Counted from the first letter of the stretch, positions 48,148 through 60,098 are shown. The stretch is 64,000 nt of DNA from Rutstroemia sp. NJR-2017a BVV2 (GCA_002946415.1 NJPS01000048.1:2028994-2092993), one strand, 5' to 3'. The notes: generated by a model from the sequence alone, not told the origin. Made by a program: numbers and translations.

Positions 48148-50291
48148 ATGGACAACTCAACAGCCATACCCTCCGATCCACTAGCAGTCTCTTACCACCC
48201 CTCCGCCAACGCAATCCTCCTCCCCCTCTTTTCAATTCTCATCTCCCTCCTCCTAATCACCCCATTCCGCCTCCTCCTTCGCGTTCACAACATCCCCACC
48301 ACCTCCCTCATCGGCGTCATTTGGCTTTCCCTCCTCTTCATAACCATCAACTCCCTCGTTTGGCCCACGGAAGATCTATCCAACCGCTTTTCCGGCCACG
48401 TCCTCTGCGACATCGAAGTCCTCCTGCGGCAAGCCCTCTATACCACCATGGCATCGACAACTTGCTGCATTACAAAATTCCTCGCTTCGGCGCTTGATAC
48501 GGATAATGCTTGTCTGTATGAATCGAAAGCCATGAAGAGGAGGAGAGTGCTGAAGGATTGCTTGTTTTGCTTTGCGGTGCCAGTTTGTCAGGTGGGATTG
48601 CATTATTTGGTGCAGTTGAATAGGTATACGGTTTTGACTGTCTACGGGTGTGTGGATTCGATGGATCCGAGTTGGGTTAGTGTGGTGATTTTTCATATCT
48701 GGCCGCCGATTTTTGCGCTCCTAAACTTTTATTATGCTGGTATGTCTCTCTTCTCTGCTCCATATCCCTCCTACGTGACTTCCCTCTCTCTCTTTGCCTG
48801 TTCTTCTCCATCCATCCCACCACCAAAGCATCAACAACTAACTCTCCACCCCTAGTCCTCGTAATCCGCCGTCTCCACAAACACCGCTCCAACCTCAGCA
48901 GCACCCTTTCCCGCTCCTCATCAACTACATCACTCTCCCCCCGCCGCTTCCTCAAACTCTTTCTCATGTCCCTCACTCTACTAGTCATCTACTTCCCTAT
49001 CCTAATCTACTACTTCTACCTCAACATCTCGTATCCCTTCCACGCATACTCCTTCTCCTTTATCCACGACCCTCTATACTGGCCGGTCATCGTCTTCTGG
49101 CAGACTGCCGACGCCCCAAAGGGCATGCAGTACGATGCATGGTGCTGGGTCGCGATGGGTTTTCTTGTGTGCTGTTTCTGGGGCTGGAATGAAGAGGCGG
49201 GAGAGCTGTGGAGAGGTTGGTTGGTGAAGTTAGGTTTGGGGAGATGTTGGCCAAGCTTGATGTTGACTGCGAGGGAGAGGAGGGGGCGTGAGTCGTCTAG
49301 GAGTAGAGGGAGTGCGGGGAGTTGGGTGGATAATTTGGATTTGGTGGGGAGGACTTTGAGTTATTTTGAGAGTAGGGAGGTGGCGAGGAAGGCTAGTTTT
49401 GCTACTAGTACGACGTTGGATGGAGGGGAGATGTGAGTTTGTTGTTTTCTTTCACTTTTCTTGCCTTAATCACTGTCATTCTGTAAATCTTGTACTTCCA
49501 GCTCCTTGATCTTCTAAAATTTCTAAGATATTTGGCAATACACTAATCAGCATCTAAACAGGACCCAAACACGAACCCACTCTCACTCCAGCCACGGCGA
49601 ACCTTCATCCTCAACAGGTAAACCCTGCCTCAAAGATGACAACCATGATCTCTCCTCAAACGAATCATCATTCTCCTCCTCCGTACCCACAGCTTCAGTA
49701 AACCGGAGCCAAACCGATCTCGATGTCATCACCCCGCTTCCTACAGCATCCCTCCCCAGACAGACTACACCCGCATCCCTATCTACAACTCCGCACCCTC
49801 CTCACACCACCACGACCACTACTCCTTCACGTCCTGTGCCCATCCCGCTATTCTCCTCTTTCCGCACCCATCTGAATCCGCTTTTCTCTTCTTCCTCTTC
49901 CTCTTCTTCTTCTTCCTCCACTTTCGCTTCTTCTGCTCCTAAAGCTAATCCATCACCACAATCTCATGTATCATCAAACCCAGCACACCAGCACACGACC
50001 ACCATATCAACTACAATCTCCGCTCATTCCCACCCCCATTCTCCCCCCGATGCTTACACCGATCTACAAGATCTCGATACCGAAGCCCCGAAACCCGGTA
50101 CGCGCGCGTATAGGGAGAGGGAGAGGAGGGAGATGGTTGCGGAGAAGGAGAAGGAGAAGAGGGGGGGAGATGGGGAGGAGAAGAAGGTTGGGGATAAGAT
50201 GGATGAAGATAAGAAGGGGAAGGGGAAGGCACTGGAGAAGGATGCTTCGGGATTGAGAATTGAGCAGGAGGTGAGATTTGGGGTGGAGTGA
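48148..50291 (+). CDS. STE3: Ste3-type a-factor pheromone receptor (GPCR)
   Basis: Three exons, 48148-48739, 48856-49432 and 49562-50291, in phase, give about 632 aa. Seven membrane segments are visible, including ILLPLFSILISLLLITPF (TM1), VIWLSLLFITINSLVWP (TM2), VVIFHIWPPIFALLNFYYA (TM5), RRFLKLFLMSLTLLVIYF (TM6) and CWVAMGFLVCCFWGW (TM7). Family landmarks include LHYLVQLNRYTV and YGCVDSMDPSW in extracellular loop 2. Ste3 proteins detect the lipid-modified a-type pheromone at the plasma membrane and signal through a heterotrimeric G protein to the mating MAPK cascade; in some fungi they also guide hyphal growth. The cytosolic tail is about 300 residues. It starts with Ser/Arg-rich RESSRSRGS, has a poly-Ser run of about 11 and ends in a Lys/Glu-rich stretch. 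The second intron has a strong GTGAGT donor that hides the TGA of a shorter frame. Confidence 0.92.
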
Positions 50292-51080
50292 GGGCAAGGG
50301 GAGATGAGATGAGCTGGCAGTGGGTGCGAGACGGGGAACGGAGAGTGCTTTGGAGGTGTTTGATTGATTGATGGATGGATGGATGGATTTTGGGATTAGT
50401 TTTGCGGGAAGGGTTGTACGGGGAAGGGATGATGAGTGCATATAATATACTATAGCATAACGTCCTATCATGTATGTATCAGCGGGATAGGAGTAAGAGG
50501 AAGATACTTCTTATTCTTCTTCTCTTCTATACTTTTCATTCAGATACATCAATTAATGTCATTTCCTTACTGTATCCTCCGCGTATGGTCGGGTTCTTTG
50601 TGTCTAGTGAGGCTTATGTTTTATTTGCTGGTTGAAAGTTCATACTAGGTAGTGGATAGTTGAGAGATGATAACTGAGCTCGAGGCAGGATCAATCAGTT
50701 CTAGGAGATACTTGCATACTTACATCCATGCAAACGCAGGCACATTTCACCCATCTATTGATTCATCTCGACTCTTCGCTTTAAAGTTTCTAATTCTGAA
50801 TTATGTCTTGCTATTTACCTCATGACTTGATGTCTACTGTGTAAAGCCACATAAACCAATCGTCCAGTTGAAATGGTTATGCACCATGCGAGTATTAGTT
50901 TCGTTTCATCTTCCTTTCCGCTCTCTGTATATGTATGTATTTTGACAAATCCTGATCGGTCTCCATAAAAATCATTAGTTCTCCCTTCCCCAGAACTCCC
51001 CGAAAACCTTGCCTGCCAGTCCTCGCCCCCCTTCACTCCCCCTTCCACATACCCCCCCGTCCCCCAATTTACTCCACCCC
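50292..51080. other. Intergenic between convergent genes, about 0.8 kb
   Basis: A GATT/GATG tetranucleotide run is at about 50364-50388. Otherwise I see only 3'-flank-like AT-rich DNA. Confidence 0.5.
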
Positions 51081-53044
51081 TCAATAATAATCTCCACTAT
51101 CTCTATACTGATCCAGATCGTCCCTCCCCTGCGTAAACACATAATCTCTCTTTGGCAACGGCAGCGGACTACTCGTCTGGCCCTTCAGATCCAGATTCTC
51201 CTCTGTGACTTCTCTGGCTTTTCTCTCTACACCTTTCTCATCATTTGTTTTTTTCTGTCCACTTTTCTCGTCTTTCCCTTTTCTCCCACCACGCCTCTCA
51301 TCTTTTGTCATACCACCCGCATACGCCAGCAAATGTCGCTGATCAGGACGAATGTTTTCCGCACCCGGAAGCTTGCTCTGTGGCGGCCGCACTGGAAGCG
51401 GATGCGCTTTGTGAAACGGGGAAGCATGTGGGTTCCGTGGTCCACTCGGTGCATTAAATGGATACGGTGCGGATTCGGAGGGCTTCTGTGTGGTTACTTC
51501 TTGCTGAGGTGAAGGAGGAGGATAGCCCGCAGACTCAAAGCAAAGAGGTGCGGGTGGTCGTTTTTGTGTTGGAGGATAGCTGGCTGAAACGGAGCGCGAC
51601 GGTGCACTGCGACCGGATTGTGATCGTTCCTCGTGCGGCTTGGGATTGGAGAGAGAGGTTGACGATGTTTCGGTACTGCGGGTGGCTGCTTCTCGTTCTG
51701 GGGCGCTTCTATGTCTTACAATATCACCGCAACGACGTGGTTGGAAACTGCTGTCGGGGTAGGAGGGACGATAGAAATCTGCCTGTTTTTTGTAAGTACG
51801 GCACCTAGCACAATGGGGATGTGGCTATTACTTACGTGAATTCGGCCGGAAGAGGCTGCAGAGGGTGATCGAGCGTCATCATCGCGCTGTCTGTATTTGG
51901 AATGAGGTGTATCGATAGGACTGCGAGATGCACATGGAGATCGCGAGCGGCGACGGAAGTTAGCATCGAATGGTAGTTTGACTGTTGGTGAGCTTTTTGT
52001 GGGAGTTGGTGTTGATGGGTTGGGATTGGGTGTGGTGAAGAATGACTTGCTAGACTGGGATGTGGTATCCAGTTTGGGTGGTAGCAGTGATGGCTGTGGG
52101 AATCTTTGTTGGACTGCTACAGATGGGCTTGACATAGAGTCCTTGGCTCTCTGAGTTACCGGTGATGTGATACTCTTCCTCCTAGGCAGAAATATCGATG
52201 GTTCAATGGTTTTGGTTGCTACGTAAATGACCTCTGGACTCATTGGCGGTTGCATGGCTGGTGTGCTGATGTTCTCTTTTGGTCGCTGGATAGCTTCTGC
52301 GCTGGTGAGTTTCTGTGGTGATCGAGTAGATTGTGGACTGGCCATCTTCTTTGGTGATGGGGTAGCTCGTGGGATAGAAATCTTCTCTGGCGAACAGATG
52401 ACTTCTGAGTCTGCGGCCTTCTTTGTTGGACCAGCAGTCTTCGGACTATCGACATTCTTTGGCGCAAAGATCCCTTCGGCTGTTGCTGACTCAACAGTCA
52501 TCTTAGCCATAGGGCTTGAGCTCTCGTTCTTTCGTGGCTCTGCTGCTGCCCCCGCTGCCCCCGCTGGTCCGCCTTCCGTATATGATGCCATCTTCGACTC
52601 TTCAGCAGTCGCGGGCCCTACCACCTTGGTATCAATGGCTCCAATACCACCCGCCTCTGCCTGCTTAATCCATTTCAATATCTGTTTCGTGTCATCGTTC
52701 CTCGTACCAATACGCCCAACTGCAAACCTTCTAATAATCTCATGTTCCAATAAGCCGGAATCTTTGTTTTTAAGCCAATGTTCGTAAACCAACCTGACCA
52801 TGGACTCAACTGTTACAACACAACATGGAACAACGGAATCCAAATTACTCTCCATCCAACAGTTTAGCCTTTTGTTCCACGTGAATCTTTCCACGACGCA
52901 GTCCCTTCCTCGCATTTTCTGTCGTCTGGGTTGCAACCTGTGCCCTCCAATGCTGAAGTGCTCGACGAAGCGCGCCGTGAGCATTTCTTGCTTGGAGAAG
53001 ATGAGCCATAGCTCGTTAACTCTGTTGTATATTGCTTCATTCAT
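51081..53044 (-). CDS. Ser/Pro/Lys-rich protein of unknown function
   Basis: Two exons on the minus strand, 53044-51836 and 51782-51081, with a 54-nt phase-0 intron (GTAAGT, AACAG), give about 636 aa. The first 130 residues look folded (ELWLIFSKQEMLTARFVEHF, VRLVYEHWLKNKDSGLLEHEIIRRFAVGRIG) and may be helical. The rest is probably disordered. Residues 190-290 repeat SP-K/Q type units (SPKT, SPEK, SPKK, SPQS, SPQK), which suit proline-directed kinases and resemble the SPKK minor-groove DNA-binding motif. A second region is rich in Arg/Ser (RRRSRSPCASRSP). The C-terminus is strongly charged, KDERRGGRKGKDEK, and ends GDYY. I know no family for it. Phase-consistent splicing and continuous open frames of 403 and 233 codons make it a real gene. 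Confidence 0.75.
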
Positions 53045-55147
53045 GTTTATTCGAACAGTGAATGAGCAAGGATAATCTTAAGTGTTGGTATAAAAGTGCC
53101 TCCGGGTTGTTTCTTTGCGACTTGTGTCGTACACGCCCAAAAATTGACGAGATCTTACTCAATCCAGTCTATGGATCAACACGCGATTCACCCGAGTTTC
53201 TCTGTTGAAATAGATGCGCGCGTGAAGAGAGGAATTGCAAGACGACTCGAGGTCTGAAGAATCTTCGCGCAATCTTCGGGAAGTGCTGATGCGGGAGTAA
53301 TATTTCTCTTTAATCAGAACACAATGGAAAGAGACTTGGGATATTATGAAGATCAGTGTCGGCGAGGAGCGAAAGATTGAACAAGCGCCTGTCTTTCCCA
53401 AAGAAAATATTTTGCACCATGAACAGACGGCAAGATCGATCGAGCTCACGGCGTCTTACCAGTTGCGAGTATTGTATCCTGCATTGTGTAATCAGAATCT
53501 GGGAGAACTCAAGAATGCGAGCATCATTGTGAAAGCATGTACAAATTTCGCAGTGACTAGTGTTGGGTCAAGTTCGTGTATGTAAAGAAGAAGAATTTGT
53601 TGTTGTGTTGGGGGATGAGAAGGGGTTTATATAAAAGTTCGGCGCCGTAAAAAAGCAAAAGTACAAGCGGTGTTGGACGGGTAACTGCGTTAGAGCAGCG
53701 TCATAATAACATTAGATTCCCAGGTCTGTCTGGTGGACTTTCGGCTGCTGAGGAGAGTGAATATTGAGTACTGTTCGATTAGGTATGTAAGATAGGAGCT
53801 CAGCTGCTCTATCGGTGTAAATATTCACTACGATTGATACGATTCTGCTTCCAAGATCCAGTCATCGATCGAGTAGGTACTGTGTGATATTCACTTAATG
53901 TTCCTGTACCCTGCAAAACTTGATAAGGTGTTAGAAACATCCCTTGATGCTTCAAATCATGAATCCCGTAGGTCAGAAGCTCGTAAAGGTCGCAATGCCA
54001 TATTCGTCAGTTGATTCAGAATTTCCTTACGGAACTCCCAGGGTCATAGACTCATCATGCTCATACCTCTTGTAGGGGAACTATTTTAACTGTGATGGGC
54101 CGTTGCCATGAATCTCGACCTTCTTCTTGCTCTTTCAGAAACCGGTTCTTTACACACTCGCGAGATAGTTGCCCAAGAAGAGTCATCTGATATTCCGATT
54201 CATGACTCCATTGTTTCACACGAAGGCTCTGCGGCTACGTTTAAAGCAGAAGATGTTAAAGATCCTGATAGGTAACTGAGACCAACTGCGAATCTGGCCT
54301 TGATAGACAGAGTCGTGCCGTTGGAAGGTTCCTATGGGCCACGGACATGAAGTGCCATAGTTGAGGCATTCAAGGTGTACATGTTGGTTCTTGTGAAGCA
54401 GAATCCACTCATATAAGCCATAATTGTCACTCCTCAGGAGTGGCGTCACTTTTGGGTTCAGTTCTTGATCGCCGTGCAGGTAGCTTGATGACTATACACT
54501 GATAGACCGCTGACTCACGAAAGCGATATGCCGGTCTATTTGACCAGCTCTTCTCTTCTAAACCGCTACGTCTCTGGGGGGAACAAAAACACCCACCTAC
54601 CGCGAGACTGCTTGACTTGTGCACCAGCCCAGAGCCAAAGTCAGTCTTGCCATCACTCCTCACACTATCAATGCACCGTTACTCTACCGTTTGAAAAGTA
54701 AGGAGAATGAAAGCTTTGTATGTTTGCTGATTAGACCCGCCCAGTTTGAGGACGAAATCCATTTGGGGAAGTGTCCCGTGGACTTGTCTGAGGCTTTGTC
54801 GGCCACAGGTGATGCTCGTTGTAAATAAAGTAGGTTAGCTGACAATCTTACAACTCGACCAAAGGGAGACATTTATAATTTATTTTCTCACTTATACAAT
54901 GCATAATACCGGATAGATAGTGAGACAGCTTAGATGTTCTTCTTGCAATGAAAACAATGTCAGTCATAGGCGCGTTGATGAATGGAGGTCGGTGGGACAT
55001 CACGTGTTGTTTACAAGGGCCCAAATTATGCAACGCTAAACTACTTCAAGGCGCGGGTTGCACTTCATCTCTTTCGTCGACGTCGACTTCCGAAGCTTCA
55101 TCATCAAGCCGCAAGGACTTTTTGATTTCCTGATACGTAAATCTGGT
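53045..55147. other. Intergenic, about 2.1 kb
   Basis: Nothing firmly coding. A 55-codon plus-strand frame at 54108-54275 (MNLDLLLALSETGSLH...) ends at a GATAG/GTAACT site and could be a small gene or first exon, but I see no partner exon. Overlapping frames at 53159-53585 on both strands are unrecognised. Confidence 0.45.
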
Positions 55148-56282
55148 ATGGCTTCTACCAAAAGATGCGTATTTCACGATTATCCGCTCGAAGTTCGGGA
55201 GATGATCTATCGGGAAGCAATGCAAGAATGGATCGATCAACCAATTATTTGGCGGGACAAGTATCCATTCACAAATGCCAGCAGCTCGGAAATTGAGCGA
55301 GCACTCGTTCCAGAGTTAGATTTTTATCGAGAAGCATTTGCCGTAAGGTTAAAGCATTCTACATTGGTTCTCGCTCAGCCCGACGAATCAAAGATGACTC
55401 GGGAAGAACCGCTGAAACGACATCCTATCGAAGAACTCTCATTGTTAGCCAGACATTGTGTTAGGAAGGTCACTGTAGAGGTACCAGGGTATGTAATTCT
55501 TCTCTAAGTTGTTTGTCTTGTTAAATCGAACCCGCCTTGACCTTGAACAGGAGATCAGACTTGGATAACAACAAATGGACTACAGCGAAGGGTTCATCCA
55601 CACCTACTTTTCCCCTACGACTAATCCCAAATACTCTACTCGCAGTGCGTTTAGTTATCCCGATATTATTACAGTGCCTACTAACTTTATCTTGGAGCCT
55701 TTACCTCAGTTTCCTAACCTGCGGCATCTGACTATCGCATTTTTGACACCGGTTGTCACTCACAGCAAGCGCCCGAGACTCTACCGAAAAGACTTTGAGA
55801 AGACACATTTGTCCATTTTCAGATACGTTCCATCTTGGTTGTTCGGCTTTACATTGTTATCAAAGGAGCTTGCACGTCTTCGTAGTCTTACATCATTCGA
55901 GTATAAAGCACCATTGTTTTACCCCAGCGACATAACGCCAGACTCGGAGGATATGAAAGATGAATGCGATTGCGAAAAATGTGCAGTGCCAGGGAATTGT
56001 CCTAATACCTGGAACTATAGTTGGATATTTCGAGGTTTCGACGCTAAATTCACAGTTGAACCTGTCACTTACATACCAGAGGCAGAACTATCGAGAAGTA
56101 GTAGGACGAGGGAGGCTCGGAGAAAATGGCAATGTAATACGCCGGGGAATCTACTTCATACTCGCCCAGGATGCATAGAGTTTTTGGAAGGTGAGGCATT
56201 AAAGAAGGAAGAAGACCGACGAGCAAGAGTTTTGTCACGTCGAGACTTTTTACTAGATGACAAGCCATTTGTGTGGATTTGA
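55148..56282 (+). CDS. 2EXR/F-box-like domain protein, paralogue 2
   Basis: Two exons, 55148-55488 and 55586-56282, give about 345 aa. The N-terminal motif YPLEVREMIYREAM is the family signature. The intron (GTATGT donor, CTACAG acceptor, 97 nt, phase 2) follows VTVEVPG, exactly where the intron of the gene at 2434-3497 lies. The earlier acceptor at 55550 fails because it runs into a stop. The second exon has a leucine-rich stretch (LEPLPQFPNLRHLTIAFL), a Cys cluster (CDCEKCAVPGNC) and WIFRGFDAKF, matching the layout of the paralogue. These proteins are very numerous in some Helotiales, and most have no known role. The two copies are about 52 kb apart and differ greatly, so they are not a recent tandem duplication. 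The gene converges with the NTF2-like gene, 335 nt away. Confidence 0.75.
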
Positions 56283-56617
56283 GTTGAACAAAGACAGCCA
56301 GGGAAGTAGCTTTAGTGATTTTTCAAAGCGCTGAAATTTAACTCAAAAAGCCGGAGACAGAAGGATGGTATGCTTCTCAACTGGCCGACTTAACACAAGA
56401 CCAGGTTTTGTGTAAGAAGAAGTAGTGAGATCAGTGGATACTCTGCTTTCATCACTTTTCGACTGAGCGCCTTGGATCATGCGTATGATCGAAATCAGTT
56501 TCGAGATATTGGTTTTTCAACGTCCTTGTTGAAATATGTCTACTGAACAACGACTTGGAAAAGAGACAATATCTAAATAGATATGTTCTACACTACCTCC
56601 ATTCCATATTCATTTCT
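56283..56617. other. Intergenic between convergent genes, 335 nt
   Basis: Shared 3' flank of the 2EXR-like gene (+) and the NTF2-like gene (-). No feature is seen. Confidence 0.45.
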
Positions 56618-57370
56618 CTACAAGTCGTCCTTCACCGGCGCCTCCCCCTTCCCATCCCCATACTTCCTAACATGTTCCTTCCCCGCCAAACTATCCCCCT
56701 TAAACACCGCCACCTCCTCACTATCCATATGCTTCGCCACCTGATCCGCCTGCCACTTCTTGAACGAGAACCCCAGCCCCTCATGGCTGTAATCTTTATC
56801 GTTCGCCTGATCTTTATGATACTTCACTCGTATGAAATCCGTATGCACCGTCTCCGGATCTAGCGATAATGTAACCAGCGCGTTAATCGTCGCCGTCTTC
56901 GGGGTTATCTTAAACGTCCAGGACTATACCCCCATGCACATATTAGCACTCTTCACTCATCTCCTCAACCCCTTCCCCACCCCCTCAAGTCAACAACACC
57001 CCCCTTCCCACAGGAAAATAAAAAAACCAACCTGTTCATTCCTAAACTGCAACACCTCATCATCACTCCTCACCACCTGCCACCCCTCATTCCGACTCTC
57101 TTTAAACAGCTTCGGCAGCGCAAACCACTGCCCCGCCATCTTATACCGGTCGTTCGCGTACACGAACTGGTCGTCGTAGACGCAGTCGGGCGTGTAGCGC
57201 TTCACGCGCTCGATGGTCGGTTCACAGCTGTAGAGCGCGAGGATGTCGTCCAGGAGGGCTTGGCGCGCCGGGAAGAGCGGGAGAGATTTACTTGGGTCCG
57301 GGTGCCAGTCTTCGGTGGAGGAGGTTTGCCGGATTTCAAAGTTTTCGCCGGGGGCGGAGGGGGTGGACAT
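56618..57370 (-). CDS. NTF2-like (SnoaL-like) fold protein, function unknown
   Basis: Two exons on the minus strand, 57370-57032 and 56923-56618, give 214 aa. The intron (108 nt, GTTGGT donor, GTATAG acceptor, phase 0) joins FRNEQ to SWTFKITPKTATINALVTLSL. The order of elements (helical LLDDILALYSCEPTIERVKRY, then YTPDCVYDDQFVYANDRYKMAGQWFALPKLF, then strands with FKITP and VHTDFIRVKYH) is that of small NTF2-like/SnoaL-like domains. A catalytic role cannot be assigned. The C-terminus is Lys/Glu-rich (EHVRKYGDGKGEAPVK). The GTTGGT donor is weak, but the phase match and sharp end of coding similarity support it. The promoter faces away from the DUF899 gene, which lies upstream in the same orientation. 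Confidence 0.75.
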
Positions 57371-58089
57371 GGTTGTGGGGGTGGGGGAAGGGGAAGGGGA
57401 AGTTTGGAGGCGATATGGGGGATAGGGAGGGGTGAGGGAAGGTGTGTTTGAGTGCTGTGAGGGTGAGTGGTAGGGTGGTGAGTGTGTTGGAATAGTAGAT
57501 TGTTATAGCAAAATATTACGGTCTTAGGGGAGACACAGTTCCATATATACACTGGCTCATAATTGAAACTTCCCAGTATTTACTATCTGGACAAATATTT
57601 GTAGTCGGAGGTTGTGATGATGTCAAGGATCGGGATGAAGTCCCTAGAGATGAACAATTAGTCAGCAGGGTCCTCACTTGGAATTCGTCTCCAGACCTAA
57701 AGCACCCAATTAATCAAGAGTGTCGCCGTGGTAGGAGCGGGAGCCTAGAGTGTTGACGCATTGATTGATCGTCTCTGGCTAGCGGGCGATCATTAAGGGT
57801 GCAGCAGCAAGCTTTTAGCGTTCTGTGCTGGGGCTTTTTGGACCCCGATACTAGCGTTAGCCCCGAGGACATGCGTATGGAACTTCGCTCCTGTCATCCT
57901 GCCATGTTTTAAACGCACGATTCCATCATAAAGCATGCTGGTGAGATGACTCAGGTGTCAGTGCAGATGAGAACTCCAAAAAAAAGGCAAGTTATAATTT
58001 TCTTGGGCCGTCGAGCAAACGTAACTAATTCCCAAACAAGTAAGGCAGAGCAGCCCGAAGGCAGATTAGAAAACGGCCAGATATTTAAC
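57371..58089. other. Intergenic, about 0.7 kb
   Basis: It contains the promoter of the NTF2-like gene and the 3' end of the DUF899 gene. The part adjoining 57371-57470 is G-rich on the plus strand. No other gene is seen. Confidence 0.5.
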
Positions 58090-58851
58090 TCACTTAGCTT
58101 CATCACCAACGGTATTCTTCAGATCTTCATCATCGTATTCATCATGCAGCTTCCAATCACCCATCTCATCGTCTTGCCTTCCCAGAGGCGTAATATCCAA
58201 CAACTTATATGTACCTAGCAGTCCATCTAGACCCCTCGCATACGTACTATACGTATGAAAGACCTCTTCGCCGTCCTTATAGAAAACACTCAAGCCCGGT
58301 CTATCTCCTTTCGAATTCACCACCTCATAATTGTATTGTCCTCCTTGCTCAACCAAGACGCCGAAATCAGCGTTGAAGTTCGTGTCATGCGAACTAACCC
58401 ACTCATACTCCCATCCCATGCGCTTCTTAAACTCCTCGATCTTCTCAACAGGGGCACGAGATACCAAGACAAATGTCGTATCGCGAGAGTTGAGATGGGA
58501 AAGATTGGAAGGAAGGTTGTCGGTGAGGAACGAGCAGCCTGTACAGCCAGCAGTTTGGGTAGGCGAGAGCATGAAGTGGTAGATGATAAGTTGCTTGCGG
58601 TCATGGAAGAGAGAAGAGAGAGTGACGGGGCCTGAAGTCGATGTAAATGTGTAGTTGTTCTCAACTTTAGTCATTGGGAAATCACGGAGCGTCGAGTGTA
58701 CTGCGTCATGAGACTTTTGGAGGACTTTCTCACGGATCAATAGATCGCGGCGAGCTTGAAGCCATTCTGCCTGCGTGACGACCTGAGTTTGAAAGGTTAG
58801 CTTATAGCAGTAGAGTAGAGGTGAGGTGAGGGGTTATACCTTGCCTGGCAT
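58090..58851 (-). CDS. DUF899 thioredoxin-like protein
   Basis: Two exons on the minus strand, 58851-58840 and 58782-58090, give 234 aa. The first exon codes only MPGK; the 57-nt phase-0 intron (GTATAA, CTCAG, CTAAC branch) joins it to VVTQAEWLQARRDLL, giving the usual DUF899 N-terminus. Family landmarks are the CxGC-type active-site-like CTGCSFLTDNL following HFMLSPTQT, then TTFVLVSRAPVEKIEEFKKRMGW, VSSHDTNFNADFGV and GLSVFYKDGEEVFHTYSTYARGLDGLLGTY. The fold is thioredoxin-like, but the biochemical role of the family is not established. The C-terminus is acidic (HDEYDDEDLKN). No signal peptide is seen, so it is probably cytosolic. Confidence 0.9.
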
Positions 58852-59654
58852 GGTGATTGAAAAGTTGTGCGTAGGCTGCTGTAGGTAAGGTTTTTATTGC
58901 GTCTTTGAGTGCTCAGAGATGTTGCTCTGAAGGATGGATTGCCTTGCAATATGACGGGCTTTTATCTTCTTATTTAAGACCAGCTGTATTAGCAGGCGCG
59001 TAATTCCATCTTTTTCAGCCTTTACCCCGCACCCTGCCTGATTTCGTGTTGCTTTCATCACGAAAGCACGTGTAATAGCGATTTTTGATTGAGTGAATTG
59101 ATATAGAAACTCTTGGCGACAGCAAGCCACCTTTCGATGCCTAAAATATGGCGTTCTGAGATAGACTCCGATGCCTCATATAGCATCACTTGCACGAGAA
59201 GTCTACCTAGGGGCCAAGACACTTTCATACACTTCGTGCGTGCCAACGGCCAGGTGTGACATTTTGCTTGATTGATACTATTCTTCACTTGAATGTTCGT
59301 TCTATTGCATCTACCTCTCGGTATTATCGAGAGCTGTTCACCGACAAACGCGGAAGCACTTTTGTGATACCTTTCGGAAGCATCCGAGAAGCAAGTATAC
59401 CATGTGTATCACACATTCCTACTCCTGCCATGATGGTTTGCTAATCTTGTAGATTAGTAGTAGAATCCTCAGGTATCAGCATATCTTCTTTGGCATGCTC
59501 AACCTCTTCATTTGATATGAAAACAAGGAAAGACGTTTGTAACCTCTACAACGTGTTCTGCATCATGTCGTTGCAAGTGAGATTCGACACTTCGGCAGAT
59601 TGTAGAGCAAGAGAGCGAGCGATGCCGACTCTTCTCCAACTGTCGTGCTATCCG
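58852..59654. other. Intergenic, about 0.8 kb
   Basis: This includes the promoter of the DUF899 gene and the degenerate sequence flanking the tRNase Z relic. No other coding signal is recognised. Confidence 0.45.
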
Positions 59655-60098
59655 TTACTTTTCGCAGTAAGTATACACTCCTGCGTATGGTCGACAACCT
59701 CTATGCTCGCAAACAAGTCTCTGTTTGTTTTCGCGCCAAGATACCACAAGGCCAGTGTTCAATTGCAGCAGGGCGGCAGCATGATGGTCTCCCAGAGACA
59801 GGCTTTGAAAACGGGCTGGTGAAAGAGTGGCACCTTTGCCGATGTGGACAAAATCCTTGGACGGCCGACAGTCACCTGAGTAGGCCACTTTGAAGCCATT
59901 TGGAAAATTGAATGCAACTGCTAAAGCACCTCTGCTGGTGGTATGGCCAAAACAGCGAATGGGATAATCTCCCTGGATCACAATTGTCGTATCAGTCCTT
60001 GAGTTCTTCCACCGTACGAAATACAAGTAGCTGCTAAGTGGAGACAGCGGGCTCTGTAGATCCGATTCCGAGCCAACGGCTGCATACGTTGGCCACAT
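59655..60098 (-). pseudogene. Relic fragment of tRNase Z (ribonuclease Z, Trz1/ELAC2 long form)
   Basis: A 147-codon minus-strand frame holds an unmistakable piece of the C-terminal metallo-beta-lactamase half of long tRNase Z. RGALAVAFNFPNGFKVAY is followed by SGDCRPSKDF and HIGKGATL at about 59823-59950. In intact tRNase Z this is motif IV, whose Asp binds zinc, and it processes tRNA 3' trailers. Similarity stops abruptly on both sides. The following strand, which should read LIHEATF, the HST motif and the THFSQRY motif, is not present in any frame down to 59450, and upstream no HxHxDH motif is seen. There are no credible splice sites that would extend it. It therefore looks like a decayed, truncated copy; the functional gene must be elsewhere. 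Confidence 0.7.
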
